Positions 26,100 to 35,048 of a DNA stretch of 64,000 nt are shown here, in pieces. A program made the position numbers and the translations under genes. The first letter of the stretch is position 1, and every line of letters begins with the position of its first letter. The notes beneath the pieces were generated by a model. That model was not told the DNA's origin, made no database searches, and saw only the letters and a program-made list of their open reading frames with translations. The stretch spans positions 1 to 64,000 of the forward strand of contig NZ_BJNY01000010.1 of assembly GCF_006539925.1 (NCBI RefSeq). Direction: 5' to 3'. The DNA is from Glutamicibacter uratoxydans (GTDB lineage Bacteria; Actinomycetota; Actinomycetes; Actinomycetales; Micrococcaceae).

Positions 26100-28199
26100 A
26101 TGAAATCTCCAGTCTTAATTCGGCTCAGCCGTTCCCTCACGAGCAAGCGGGGTGCAAGGTTCTGGGCGCTTGGCATCACCGTGGTGGTCATTCTGCTTTT
26201 CGGCGTCCTCAGCGGCGTCCAAGCTCCCAAGCGGTCTGGCAGTGCGCTGGTCGAAGGGTCAGATTCGGCCCAAGTAGCGCAAATCATTGAAGACAATTCG
26301 AGCAATGACAAAACGACCGCGCTCCTGGTAGCCACGGGATCTGACGGACAGAAAATTTCAGCCGCTGCATCGAAAAAGCTCAGCGAACAGTTCAACGAGA
26401 TGTCCGACCAGCTCGGCGTGAGCATCGGGCGTCCTCTGGCCAGCGAAGATTCCCAGGCCATGATGGTTCCGGTTTCGTGGAAGACTGTCTCGGATGATGC
26501 CGACCGCGCTACCCTGACCGACATCAGAAGCTGGGTCGCCGGGCATCCAGTGGACGCAGTAGCCCAGCAGGTTACTGGATCCACCGCCTTCGCCGTGGAC
26601 ATCACCCAAGCATTTGCCGGAGCTGACTTTACGCTGCTGGCCGTGACAATTCTGATTGTTGCAGTCCTGCTCATCGTCACCTACCGATCCCCTGTTTTAT
26701 GGCTGCTGCCGCTGGCAGTGGTAGGGCTGGCCGATGGCACAGCGTCAAAGATAGCCAACCTGCTCGGCAACTGGCTGGGACTGCATTTTGATTCGGGTGT
26801 GCTCAGCGTTCTCGTTTTTGGTGCGGGAACAAACTACGCCCTGCTCCTGATCTCCCGCTATCGCGAAGAACTGCGACGCGAGAGCGAGCACCGCACCGCC
26901 TTGAGCCAAGCGTGGCTTTCCAGCTTTGAAGCGATTCTCACTTCCAACCTCACTGTGGTCTTCGCACTACTCACACTTGGCCTGGCCATGATGGAAGATA
27001 CTCGCGGCTTGGGTGTCGTCTGCGCGGTGGGACTTCTCATTGCTGCAGGCTTCGTGTTGCTATTGCTGCCTCCTATCCTTGCGATGGCCGGCCGCAAGGC
27101 CTTCTGGCCGCTGATTCCACGCCCAGGACAGGAAGAAACCAAGCAGAATGTGTTTGCCCGCATGGCTTCGGCCGCAATGCGCAAACCTGTACTGAACTTC
27201 GCCTCGTTGGCCCTGCTCATCATAGTTTTGGCCGGGTCTTTGGGTGGAACACGCCTCGGCTTGGATCAGACTCAGCAGTTCAGAACCGCAACCGAGTCGG
27301 CGAGCGCTATGAATGAACTCGTCGAGCATTTCCCGGCTGGCGAGGCGCAGCCGATTACCGTCTTGATCGACTCCTCCGATTCTGCTGATTTGCGCACCAC
27401 GATGAGCAATCTTCCAGATGTCGCCAGGGTTGGCGCTCCACGTGCAATTGACGGCACTGATTGGCAGCAATTTATGGTGGTTACCTCCGCTGACCCCGGT
27501 TCTCAGCAGGCACAGCAGCTGGTGAAGAACATGCGGGACGTTTCCGCCAGCGATTCGAAGGCCACGGTACTGGTCGGCGGGCAGATTGCTGAGCAGTACG
27601 ACTCAGACCAGGGCCACCTTCGAGACCTGCTGCTTATTGCACCGCTGATCATGGTGATCTGTTTTGCAGCTCTGGGCTGGCTGACCCGTTCATGGCGCGC
27701 CGCACTGACACTTGGAATGGTCAACCTGTTGAGTGCGGCAGCGGCGATTGGCATCGGCGCGATGGTTTCTTCCCTTGTCTTCTCGGTGGATGCGCTGGAC
27801 ATTCAGGTGCCTCTGCTCGCATTTGTCTTCCTGGTGGCGTTGGGCGTCGACTACACGATCTTCTTTACCCAGCGCGTGCAGCAGAATGCGGCAACGATGC
27901 AGCTGCCAGAGGCAGTCACCCAGGCGGCGGCGCATACCGGATCGGTGATCACCAGTGCCGGCTTGGTGCTTGCAGGCGTCTTCGCCGCGTTGGCGGCACT
28001 GCCGCTGATGGTCCTTGGACAGCTTGGAGTCATTGTCGGCTTGGGCGTCCTGCTCGACACGTTCGTCGTTCGAACGCTGCTGCTGCCGGCGCTCTTTGCA
28101 ACCTTGGGACGCTCAGGCCGTCCACTCTTTGGCGGCCGACAGTCTAGGGCTTCTGAAAATCATGAATCGGACAACAAGGAGATCATTTTCCATGCGTAA
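26100..28199 (+). CDS. MMPL/RND family exporter
   Basis: A 699-residue transporter of the MMPL group, proton-driven exporters of lipids or drugs. A first helix (about 22-40) is followed by an external domain (about 45-175), a bundle of helices with FGAGTNYALLLISRYREE (the GxxxDY-like motif has Asn in place of Asp) and the late-sequence motif VALGVDYTIFFTQRV, where the Asp-Tyr pair is intact. The two-fold repeat is complete. It follows the two-component pair and overlaps the DUF2871 gene by eight bases. The ribosome site is weak. The substrate is unknown; context suggests a role in drug or envelope stress. Confidence 0.92.
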   Translation: MKSPVLIRLSRSLTSKRGARFWALGITVVVILLFGVLSGVQAPKRSGSALVEGSDSAQVAQIIEDNSSNDKTTALLVATGSDGQKISAAASKKLSEQFNEMSDQLGVSIGRPLASEDSQAMMVPVSWKTVSDDADRATLTDIRSWVAGHPVDAVAQQVTGSTAFAVDITQAFAGADFTLLAVTILIVAVLLIVTYRSPVLWLLPLAVVGLADGTASKIANLLGNWLGLHFDSGVLSVLVFGAGTNYALLLISRYREELRRESEHRTALSQAWLSSFEAILTSNLTVVFALLTLGLAMMEDTRGLGVVCAVGLLIAAGFVLLLLPPILAMAGRKAFWPLIPRPGQEETKQNVFARMASAAMRKPVLNFASLALLIIVLAGSLGGTRLGLDQTQQFRTATESASAMNELVEHFPAGEAQPITVLIDSSDSADLRTTMSNLPDVARVGAPRAIDGTDWQQFMVVTSADPGSQQAQQLVKNMRDVSASDSKATVLVGGQIAEQYDSDQGHLRDLLLIAPLIMVICFAALGWLTRSWRAALTLGMVNLLSAAAAIGIGAMVSSLVFSVDALDIQVPLLAFVFLVALGVDYTIFFTQRVQQNAATMQLPEAVTQAAAHTGSVITSAGLVLAGVFAALAALPLMVLGQLGVIVGLGVLLDTFVVRTLLLPALFATLGRSGRPLFGGRQSRASENHESDNKEIIFHA

Positions 28200-28644
28200 A
28201 CTCGTCAACATTGCTTTCGCCTACATGCTGGTTGGTGTGGCTTCCGGGCTGTTCTACCGCGAATTCACCAAGATCAATGATTTTCCGGAAGGCGCTTCGA
28301 CCCAGCTGTCGGTTGTCCACACCCACCTACTGGTGTTGGGGTTCATCGTCTTCCTGCTGGTGTTGCTCCTGGAGAAAGCATTCGAGCTCAGCTATCACCG
28401 CAAGCTGTACAACTGGTTCCTTGGAACCTATAACGCTGGAGTTATTCTCACTGCAGGGATGATGACAACCCATGGCATGCTTACCGTTCTCGGGATTGAG
28501 TCAAGCAAGATGATTTCGGGAATCGCCGGTTTAGGACACATGTTCTTGACTGCTGGCATGATCTTGCTGTTCATCATGCTGCGGCGCAGTGTTTCCGGTG
28601 AGAAGAACAACTCTGTGCCTCAATTGGACCGGGCAGCCAGCTAA
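28192..28644 (+). CDS. DUF2871 membrane protein
   Basis: A 150-residue protein with four membrane helices. The ATG at 28192 was chosen because AAGGAGA lies just upstream and the start MRKLVNIAFAYMLVGVASGL is the usual family start; the frame is open further upstream only inside the MMPL gene. The segments LFYREFTKINDF and VVHTHLLVLGFI are typical of DUF2871. Function is unknown. It overlaps the exporter gene and so is probably translated with it. Confidence 0.85.
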   Translation: MRKLVNIAFAYMLVGVASGLFYREFTKINDFPEGASTQLSVVHTHLLVLGFIVFLLVLLLEKAFELSYHRKLYNWFLGTYNAGVILTAGMMTTHGMLTVLGIESSKMISGIAGLGHMFLTAGMILLFIMLRRSVSGEKNNSVPQLDRAAS

Positions 28645-28655
28645 GGACACGGTGA

Positions 28656-28700
28656 TGGATTTTGGTGTGCAGGTTGGCTCAACTGGCACACCAAAATCCA
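28656..28700 (+). terminator. Hairpin after the DUF2871 gene
   Basis: Arms 28656-28670 and 28686-28700 form 15 perfect pairs (TGGATTTTGGTGTGC) around a 15-base loop. No T-run follows, so termination may need help or the hairpin may protect the transcript end. Confidence 0.6.
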
Positions 28701-28786
28701 CATGAACTCGATTATTCGATACTGTGGATTGAAAAGTGCATTGCTCATGAAACGAAGCACACGAAAATCTTCACGTAAGGATCGGT

Positions 28787-29296
28787 ATGTCCACTGAAAG
28801 TCAGTCGGCAGCAAGCCAGATCGTGGTGCTTCCCGACAAAGCGCTGCGAACCCTAGCTGTCCTGCCAGGAGTCTTCAGTGTGGTCACCTTGCTCATCTTG
28901 TTCGGCTCGGGTTCAGCGGCCATACAGGACCCCTATGCCAAAGCCGGTCTGCTGACCACTGCGGTGGTTTTGGCTGTACTGTTTTGGGGTGCAACCCGCC
29001 TAAGGATTCGGGTGGCGAAAACCTCGGCCCAGGAAATTGTGGTACATGCGCCGTTGTATCGCCGCAGCTTTACTGGTTCGCAGGTTTCCAACGTCACTGT
29101 CTGCGTGGATGACGGCGCGAACCAGGGCCTGTTGAACTGGCCCGTCACCGGTCGAACCGAGTCTGTGCAGGGGGTTCGGCTGAACGTGGGAGGCAGCGCA
29201 CACGTGGCATTCACGGTGGAAGGCATTGGTTCCATGACAATCGTGGCCCAAGACGAGAAGCAGGCGCAGAGCATCGCCGCGCTCTTGCAGAGCTGA
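28787..29296 (+). CDS. Membrane protein with two helices and a soluble tail, unknown
   Basis: A 169-residue protein with two hydrophobic helices (about residues 25-50 and 55-75) and a C-terminal beta-rich part (about 80-169, with SVQGVRLNVGGSAHVAFTVE). The layout resembles small bacterial proteins with a PH-like domain at the membrane. AAGGATCG precedes the ATG. It stands between a hairpin upstream and the AhpD-like gene. I do not recognise a specific family. Confidence 0.72.
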   Translation: MSTESQSAASQIVVLPDKALRTLAVLPGVFSVVTLLILFGSGSAAIQDPYAKAGLLTTAVVLAVLFWGATRLRIRVAKTSAQEIVVHAPLYRRSFTGSQVSNVTVCVDDGANQGLLNWPVTGRTESVQGVRLNVGGSAHVAFTVEGIGSMTIVAQDEKQAQSIAALLQS

Positions 29297-29450
29297 TTCA
29301 GGCGCTTGCCTTAGGTTCCCGTCACAAATCACCTGACGCGGCCAATCCAGCCCTATCCGTATTCTTGCGTGCTAACGTCAGCACTATTGACGCCTTGACC
29401 GCCTCCATGGCGTTCAAGCAATCAGCACAATTATTCTGATGGGAGCCATA

Positions 29451-29795
29451 ATGGGCTATCACGAACATACAGATTCCAAGTACTCGCGCAATATTCGCCT
29501 GGGTGCCCCGGAAGCGCACAAGGCCTTTCTTGAGTTCGATAAGGCGGCTTTGCGCGGGGAGGACAAGGTCATTCCGCGCAAGGAAACCGAGCTGATTGCC
29601 GTGGCGGTTGCCTTGACGACGCAGTGCCCCTACTGCATCGAGGCCCATTCCAAGGCGGCCCGCAAAGAAGGCGCCACCGAGCAGGAGCTGGCGGAGACCA
29701 TCATGATTGCCACGGCACTGCGTGCCGGAGCCGGGCTGACCCACGGCTTTATGGCAATGAAGTTCTTCGACGGCGAGGACGGCCACCAGCACTAA
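29451..29795 (+). CDS. Carboxymuconolactone decarboxylase/AhpD-like protein
   Basis: A 114-residue protein of the AhpD-like fold. The redox motif CPYCIEAHSKAARK gives a CXXC pair with the following His, as in alkylhydroperoxidase D proteins that reduce peroxides or act on thiol partners. The ATG at 29451 was preferred over the one at 29439 because GGGAG lies ten bases upstream of it. It is followed by a bidirectional terminator. Confidence 0.9.
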   Translation: MGYHEHTDSKYSRNIRLGAPEAHKAFLEFDKAALRGEDKVIPRKETELIAVAVALTTQCPYCIEAHSKAARKEGATEQELAETIMIATALRAGAGLTHGFMAMKFFDGEDGHQH

Positions 29796-29820
29796 TCCGC
29801 CGCATCGTGGTCACACAAAG

Positions 29821-29862
29821 CAGGCCGCTTCGAATTGTTTCTGCACAATTCGAGGCGGCCTG
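29821..29862. terminator. Bidirectional terminator between the AhpD-like and P450 genes
   Basis: Arms 29821-29838 and 29845-29862 form 18 pairs, one of them G-T, around the loop TTCTGC. It stands between convergent genes, with TTGTTCT on the plus side and CTTTGTG on the minus side. Confidence 0.8.
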
Positions 29863-29867
29863 TTGTT

Positions 29868-31082
29868 CTACTTCAAGGTGAACCGCAGGGGTACCGAAGA
29901 CCATCCGCGGAGCACGTTGTTGTGGTGGTACTTCACTTGGCCCACCAACTCGATCTTCTCTACCCGGTCAACCAGTTGTTCCAGCAGGCAGGCGGCTTGG
30001 AGTCGTGCGGCATGCTGTCCGACGCACTGGTGCACGCCCATGCCGAAGGCCAGATGGCCGGACGGGTCCCGGGTGACGTCGAACTTATCGGGGTTGTCCC
30101 AGCGGCGCGGATCCCTATTGGCCGCTGGATAGCACATCAGCACCTTGGCCCCGGCGGGGATGGTGACTCCCCCGATCTGCAGTTCCTGCGAGCTCTTGCG
30201 GAACATGGCTTGGACGGGCGAGCTCCAGCGCAGTGCTTCGTCAAAGGCAACTCGGGCCAGGCCGGGGTTCTGCTTGACCAGTTCCCACTGGCCCGGGTTG
30301 GTCGCCAGCGCATAGAGCATCCCGGCGATGCCATAAATCGTGGTATCGATCCCTGCGGCAATCAGCGAACTGGCGAGCAGGGCGGCATTCTCATGCAGGA
30401 TTTCGCCGCGGTCGGCAGCAGCCCAAATGTCGGCGCCGAACCCTTCGGGCTTCAGCGCATCGCGCTGGCACTTCTGCCCCATCCAGGTGGCCAGCTCAGC
30501 AGCTTTGCATTCGCCCGCCTTCACCAGGTCGTTGTATGGTCCCGCCGTGTTGAAATTGTGGTCTGCGAAGTCCACGAACTTGTCGCGTGCAGACTCGTCA
30601 ATGCCTGACGCGTCCGGGAAGAATTCCACGGGCAGCGCATGGGCGATCTGGCTCAGGCCGTCAATCTCCACTGCCTCGCCCGATGCTCCGTGACCCAGGT
30701 GCTGATCCAGCAGTCCCGCCACCCGTGTCATGCAGGTGTCCTTCATGGCGCGCAAGGCCCTGGCCGACAAGATCTCCTGCAGCACTTCGCGTGGGGCATC
30801 GTGCAGTGGCGGGTCGGTCTGCAGCAGGCCCTTGGGCGCATCGAGGTCGCGGATTCCCACGCCTGCCCCGGAGATCAGCCCCTGCCAGTTGGACAGCGCC
30901 TGGGATAGTTCAGCGAAGCGGCCGATCGCATAGACTCCGTACTTCGACAGGTACGCCACGGGTCCCGCGTCGCGCAGCTGCCGCTGGAACGGAAGCGGAT
31001 CTTCCAAACTCTGGGCTGCGAATGGGTCCGCATCGAGTACTGGGATCCCCTGGGCTACCGGGCAGTGGGAAGTAACTGTCAT
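29868..31082 (-). CDS. Cytochrome P450, CYP199-like
   Basis: A 404-residue soluble P450. The haem motif is FGMGVHQCVGQ with ligand Cys353; the oxygen-binding helix has LIAAGIDTT and the K-helix has FDEALRW. The N-terminal part (AGPVAYLSKYGVYAIGRFAE, then LQTDPPLHDAPREVLQEILS) resembles the CYP199 family, which oxidises para-substituted benzoates in other bacteria; the substrate here is unknown. It needs a ferredoxin and reductase, and no ferredoxin gene is nearby; an FprA-type reductase is encoded at 32797. It lies 72 bases downstream of a solute-binding protein gene on the same strand. Confidence 0.93.
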   Translation of the reverse strand: MTVTSHCPVAQGIPVLDADPFAAQSLEDPLPFQRQLRDAGPVAYLSKYGVYAIGRFAELSQALSNWQGLISGAGVGIRDLDAPKGLLQTDPPLHDAPREVLQEILSARALRAMKDTCMTRVAGLLDQHLGHGASGEAVEIDGLSQIAHALPVEFFPDASGIDESARDKFVDFADHNFNTAGPYNDLVKAGECKAAELATWMGQKCQRDALKPEGFGADIWAAADRGEILHENAALLASSLIAAGIDTTIYGIAGMLYALATNPGQWELVKQNPGLARVAFDEALRWSSPVQAMFRKSSQELQIGGVTIPAGAKVLMCYPAANRDPRRWDNPDKFDVTRDPSGHLAFGMGVHQCVGQHAARLQAACLLEQLVDRVEKIELVGQVKYHHNNVLRGWSSVPLRFTLK

Positions 31083-31154
31083 TGCTGTGGTCCTTTGCTG
31101 CTATCTGTGTGGCTGGTGAATCTGCTAGGGAGCCTGGTCTGCTCCGAGCCCGGG

Positions 31155-32255
31155 CTAGGCCCGCGCGAACTCGGGCACCAGGGTTTCGTATTTGATGCTT
31201 CCCTGCTTGATGCTGCCGAACCGCTGGCCGACTTCGGCCATGCGCTCCACCATGTCGCGGGGCACCTTGAAGTTTGGCTGCAGCGAGGGGGCCACCTGAT
31301 CTGCGTAGTGCTGCATATAGGCTTCCGCGATGGCCAGTCCCTTGCCGCCCAGCCCGGTGTCGTTCAGGATCTTGGCCGCCTTGGCTGGCTCGTCGAGCAT
31401 GAACTGGTGGGCGTCCTGCTGGGCCGCCAGCCAGTTCTGCACCACCTGGGGGTTGTTTTTCGCCATTTCTTCTCGCACTGCGATGGCGACGACTGCCTGG
31501 TCGCGGACGATTGCCGGGACGTCTTTGGCTGAGAAGTCGACCACCACTGTGCCGCCGGATTCCTGGGCGACATAGCGGGTTGAGGTCCACTGCACGCCCA
31601 CATAGGCGTCGATCCGGTCTGCCTTGAGGTTTGGAATAGCCTGTGCTGCCAGACCCACTGCCAAGACGGTGACATCCGAATACTTCATGCCAGCTTCTTC
31701 CAGGGCGAGCTTCAGCTGCAGGTCGCCGCCTGCACCGACCGCCGTCACGCCTACGCGCTTGCCCTTCAGCGACTGCATCTTCTCTTGGAAGCTCGCGCTG
31801 TCCGCCGGCCAGTTTCCCTTGGCGGAGCCGACGATTCCATAGGTGGTCTCCATGACCCTCAACCCGACCATGACCGGCCGCTGCCCCTCTTGGCCGTTGA
31901 CGTGTGTTGCCATCAGGTTCAAGGTGTCGGAGCCCATCCCGTCGATGGCGTTGGAAACCAGCAGCTGGAATCCCTGCACGCCGCTGGAGGGATTGATGTG
32001 CTTGGGAACGTCGAGCTGGTGCTTGGCGTAGTCCTTATTGGCGACGTTGATGGCATCGAGGATGAAAGAGTCGCCGGGCACGGAAGCAACGGTGAACTTT
32101 GCGGCTCCTGCTGCATTCTGCGCATTTCCCGCTCCGCTGCAGGCAGACAGCAGTGTGCTGGATCCCAGGACCGCGACGCCGAGTCCCGCGAAGCGCAGCA
32201 GCGAACGGCGTGATACCTGGTGGTCGGATTCCTGAAGATTTCCTGACTGGTTCAT
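31155..32255 (-). CDS. Orphan ABC solute-binding lipoprotein (NMT1/SsuA-like), Tat signal
   Basis: A 366-residue binding protein of the NMT1/sulfonate type. The start MNQSGNLQESD was chosen because GGGGA lies just upstream. The signal has a twin-arginine pattern (SRRSLLRFAGLGVAVLG) and a lipobox LLSAC, so it is exported folded and anchored by lipid. The fold pattern of TauA/SsuA proteins is visible, for example LKGKRVGVTAVGAGGDLQLK and ADRIDAYVGVQWTS. No permease or ATPase is adjacent, so it must share one, possibly the sulfonate-type transporter at 35048-36614. It is followed by the P450 gene. Confidence 0.88.
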   Translation of the reverse strand: MNQSGNLQESDHQVSRRSLLRFAGLGVAVLGSSTLLSACSGAGNAQNAAGAAKFTVASVPGDSFILDAINVANKDYAKHQLDVPKHINPSSGVQGFQLLVSNAIDGMGSDTLNLMATHVNGQEGQRPVMVGLRVMETTYGIVGSAKGNWPADSASFQEKMQSLKGKRVGVTAVGAGGDLQLKLALEEAGMKYSDVTVLAVGLAAQAIPNLKADRIDAYVGVQWTSTRYVAQESGGTVVVDFSAKDVPAIVRDQAVVAIAVREEMAKNNPQVVQNWLAAQQDAHQFMLDEPAKAAKILNDTGLGGKGLAIAEAYMQHYADQVAPSLQPNFKVPRDMVERMAEVGQRFGSIKQGSIKYETLVPEFARA

Positions 32256-32734
32256 TTCCCCATGCCTTTTCGTCGATGAATGGAAGCAATTCGTGGTGGA
32301 GTGTTCTTTCACCACGGAACATTCATCGGCAACCTCAGAGGTGTTGCACTCTGGGAATTCAATCGTCAGCTGGGCGAAAGAGAGGCAACCGGGTCATAGA
32401 TCATTCTTCGGTCTAGCAGCCGCGTCAGGTCAACGCCGCCGCCTGGGGGCTACACACCGGGACGTTGAGCGTTGAAACTCATTACTCGGCCGTAGCGTTA
32501 CCCATCAGTATTGTTACTGAGATCACACGACGGTAGATGTGTTTTCTTCTCGGGGTGATATCAAGACGTTATCGCTGGCGATAGCTGCAAGACGCTGGCC
32601 GCACGAGGATTTGCCCTTGTCCAGCGTCGTATTTGCCGTATTCGGGGCGTTGCAAAGAGAAAACCGCCGGGAATTTTGCCGACAGTTCTGGGCAGGGCGG
32701 CTGTCATACAGCGGAAAGCCCGGTTAAACAGACA
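32256..32734. other. Intergenic region upstream of the binding protein/P450 pair
   Basis: About 480 bases hold no convincing gene; a 62-codon plus-strand frame (32539-32727) has no ribosome site and a random-looking composition. The region must carry the promoter of the binding protein/P450 pair. The inverted repeat described at 32505-32520 is the only clear element. Confidence 0.5.
32505..32520. promoter_or_regulatory. Inverted repeat, candidate operator
   Basis: TCAGTA-TTGT-TACTGA is a perfect 6-4-6 inverted repeat about 250 bases upstream of the binding protein gene. It has the size of a dimeric regulator site. No regulator gene is nearby. Confidence 0.35.
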
Positions 32735-32774
32735 ATGCCCTAGGCCGCCAACTGGTGTTGGCGGCCTAGGGCAT
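32735..32774 (-). terminator. Terminator of the sulfur assimilation/fpr series
   Basis: Arms 32735-32752 and 32757-32774 form 18 perfect pairs around a four-base loop (TGGT on the plus strand), 22 bases after the ferredoxin reductase stop codon. The minus-strand tail TTGTCTGTTT is moderately T-rich. Confidence 0.88.
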
Positions 32775-32796
32775 CATCAAGAGCCTGGGGTGAAGC

Positions 32797-34251
32797 TTAC
32801 AGGCTCTCAGCTAATTTTTTTGCACGGGAGAATTCGAGCATTGCATCGCGCTCGACGACCTTCACGCGGTCGCGGGTGATGTCGCCGAAGCGGGTGGCCA
32901 CGGTTCCTTCGGCCGCACCGAGGTCCTTCTCGTGCTCGTCCAGGCTCTTCCAGCCTTCCCAGTCGGAGAACTCGACGCCGCGCGCTTCCAGCAGGGCGGC
33001 GATCGGCTCGTCGATGGTTGGGTGGGCCAGGTTGCCCAGATCCTCAAGCAGGTGGGTGGTAGTCTCCAGCGCATCGCCCTTGGTGTGGCCGATCAGGCCG
33101 ATCGGGCCGCGCTTGATCCAGCCGGTGGCGTACAGGCCGGTGACATGGGTGCCGGAGGCGTCCAGTACGCGGCCTTCGATGTTCGGCAGCACGCCCTTGG
33201 CGCCGTCGTACTCGATGCCGTCCACGGCCGAACCGAAGTAGCCCACAGCGCGGTAGAGCGCCTGGACCGGGTATTCGATGAACTCGCCGGTGCCGCGGGC
33301 GCCGCCCTTGCCGTCCAGCTCATTGCGTTCGAACTTCAGGCCGCTGACCTTGCCGTCGGTGCCGAGTACCTCGACCGGGGACTGCAGGAAGTGCAGGTGC
33401 AGGCGGCGCGAGGCACTGGGAGCTTCTTCGCGCTCTTCCTGTTCGATCAGCCAGTTGGTCAGCGTGGAAACCATGGTCTTGACCTGGTTGTTGGTCTTCA
33501 TCAGCTCGTCGGAAGCCTTGTCGAACTCGAAGTCCTCCGGGTACAGGACGATATCCACGTCCTTGGAGTGCGAAAGTTCGCGCAGCTCCAGCGGGGTGAA
33601 CTTCACCTGGGCTGGGCCGCGGCGGCCGAAGATATGCACGTCGGTGACGGCCGAGTCGTTCAGCTGCTCGTAGATGTGCGCAGGGATTTCGGTCTCCAGC
33701 AGCTGGTCGGCATGCTTGGACAGGATGCGGGCCACGTCTAGGGCGACGTTGCCGTTGCCGATGACTGCAACTTCCTTGGCGCTCAAGTCCCAGTTCTTCT
33801 CGACATCCGGGTGCGCGTCGTACCAGGAGACGAAGTCGGCGCCGCCGAAGGAGCCTTCCAGGTCGATGCCCGGAATGTTCAGGTCGGCGTCCTTCTGGGC
33901 ACCGGTGGAGATGATCACTGCATCGTAGCGGGCGCGCAGGTCTTCCAGGGTGATGTCTCGTCCCAGGCCGACGTTGCCGTAGAAATCGATCCAGTCGTTG
34001 TCCAGCACCTTGTGCAGGGCGGTGATGATGCCCTTGATACGCGGGTGGTCTGGGGAGACTCCGTAGCGGATCAGACCGAAGGGGGTTGGCAGTTCGTCAA
34101 AGAGGTCTACCTTCAACGACAGCGCCCCGCTGGCAACCGGCTGGCTCTTGTTCAGCAGGTCTGCGGCGTAGATACCCGCTGGGCCGGCGCCGACAATGGC
34201 TACGCGCAGCGAACGGGTGGTCAGGTGCTCTGGGATGATAATTTCACTCAT
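32797..34251 (-). CDS. fprA: Ferredoxin-NADP reductase, FprA type
   Basis: A 484-residue FAD enzyme of the adrenodoxin reductase family, which moves electrons between NADPH and ferredoxin. FAD binding motif VAIVGAGPAGIYAAD near the N-terminus, NADP region EVAVIGNGNVALDVARIL, and VTGLYATGWIKRGPIGLIGHTK near the C-terminus are clear. The ATG at 34251 was preferred over the TTG one codon earlier. As the last gene of the cys series it probably feeds the ferredoxin of sulfite reductase; it may also serve the P450 nearby. Confidence 0.94.
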   Translation of the reverse strand: MSEIIIPEHLTTRSLRVAIVGAGPAGIYAADLLNKSQPVASGALSLKVDLFDELPTPFGLIRYGVSPDHPRIKGIITALHKVLDNDWIDFYGNVGLGRDITLEDLRARYDAVIISTGAQKDADLNIPGIDLEGSFGGADFVSWYDAHPDVEKNWDLSAKEVAVIGNGNVALDVARILSKHADQLLETEIPAHIYEQLNDSAVTDVHIFGRRGPAQVKFTPLELRELSHSKDVDIVLYPEDFEFDKASDELMKTNNQVKTMVSTLTNWLIEQEEREEAPSASRRLHLHFLQSPVEVLGTDGKVSGLKFERNELDGKGGARGTGEFIEYPVQALYRAVGYFGSAVDGIEYDGAKGVLPNIEGRVLDASGTHVTGLYATGWIKRGPIGLIGHTKGDALETTTHLLEDLGNLAHPTIDEPIAALLEARGVEFSDWEGWKSLDEHEKDLGAAEGTVATRFGDITRDRVKVVERDAMLEFSRAKKLAESL

Positions 34252-34268
34252 CAAACAACATCTCTTTC

Positions 34269-35048
34269 TTAGTCGACGAACGTGGCCGGCGCGGTGGTCT
34301 CGGCGTTCTCTAGCGGCAGGAGGTCTACCAGTGTCTCGGAGGCTTCCGGGGCTAGCCGAACGACATCACCGATGACGATGACGGCCGGATTCGCCACTGC
34401 GGCCTTGCGGGCGCGTACTACAATCTCTTCTAGCGTACCGATAGTTGTGCGCTGCGTCTGTGAGTAACCTCGCTCAACTATCGCAATCGGCGTACTTGAC
34501 GGTAAACCCCGGGTAAGCAATGTCTCAACAATTTTCGGCAAATTGCATACTCCCATGAGGATGGCCAGGGTGTGGTCCGAGCGGATCGGGACATCCGCCA
34601 GATCGGTATGACCGCTGACCACGGTGAAACCGGTGGCTACTCCGCGGTGGGTGACCGGGATGCCCGCGGCGGCCGGGACCGAGATGGAACTGGTGATGCC
34701 GGGGATGACCCGGGTGGCGATGCCGAACTTTGCGGCATAATGCATTTCCTCGCCGCCGCGGCCCAGCACAAACGGGTCCCCGCCCTTCAGGCGCACCACG
34801 TGCTTGCCCTCTAAAGCGTATTTGACCAGCAGTTCATTGATCTCGTCCTGGGTTTTGACATGGCATCCGGGTGTCTTGCCCACGTCGACTACGGTCACGT
34901 CGTCCGACAGTTCTGCCAGCAGCGCGGTAGGGCCCAAGCGGTCTGCCAGCACCACGTCCGCCGCCAGCAGCGCCTTGTAGCCGGCCACAGTGATCAGTTC
35001 CGGATCACCCGGTCCACCGCCGATGAGGGTGATGTGTCCGATAGTCAT
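34269..35048 (-). CDS. cobA: Uroporphyrinogen-III C-methyltransferase
   Basis: A 259-residue SAM-dependent enzyme that makes precorrin-2 for siroheme (and B12). Signatures are ITLIGGGPGDPELITVAGYKAL, VRLKGGDPFVLGRGGEE and the central GIPVTHRGVA. The start at 35048 overlaps the permease stop by one base and has GGAG upstream. It lacks the dehydrogenase/ferrochelatase part of CysG, so those steps need other proteins; a chelatase is encoded at 42475. Confidence 0.95.
   Translation of the reverse strand: MTIGHITLIGGGPGDPELITVAGYKALLAADVVLADRLGPTALLAELSDDVTVVDVGKTPGCHVKTQDEINELLVKYALEGKHVVRLKGGDPFVLGRGGEEMHYAAKFGIATRVIPGITSSISVPAAAGIPVTHRGVATGFTVVSGHTDLADVPIRSDHTLAILMGVCNLPKIVETLLTRGLPSSTPIAIVERGYSQTQRTTIGTLEEIVVRARKAAVANPAVIVIGDVVRLAPEASETLVDLLPLENAETTAPATFVD

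Noticed and set aside
32539-32727. A 62-codon plus-strand frame ahead of the fprA terminator
   Set aside because: No ribosome site and random composition; it runs to the edge of the terminator of the opposite strand.
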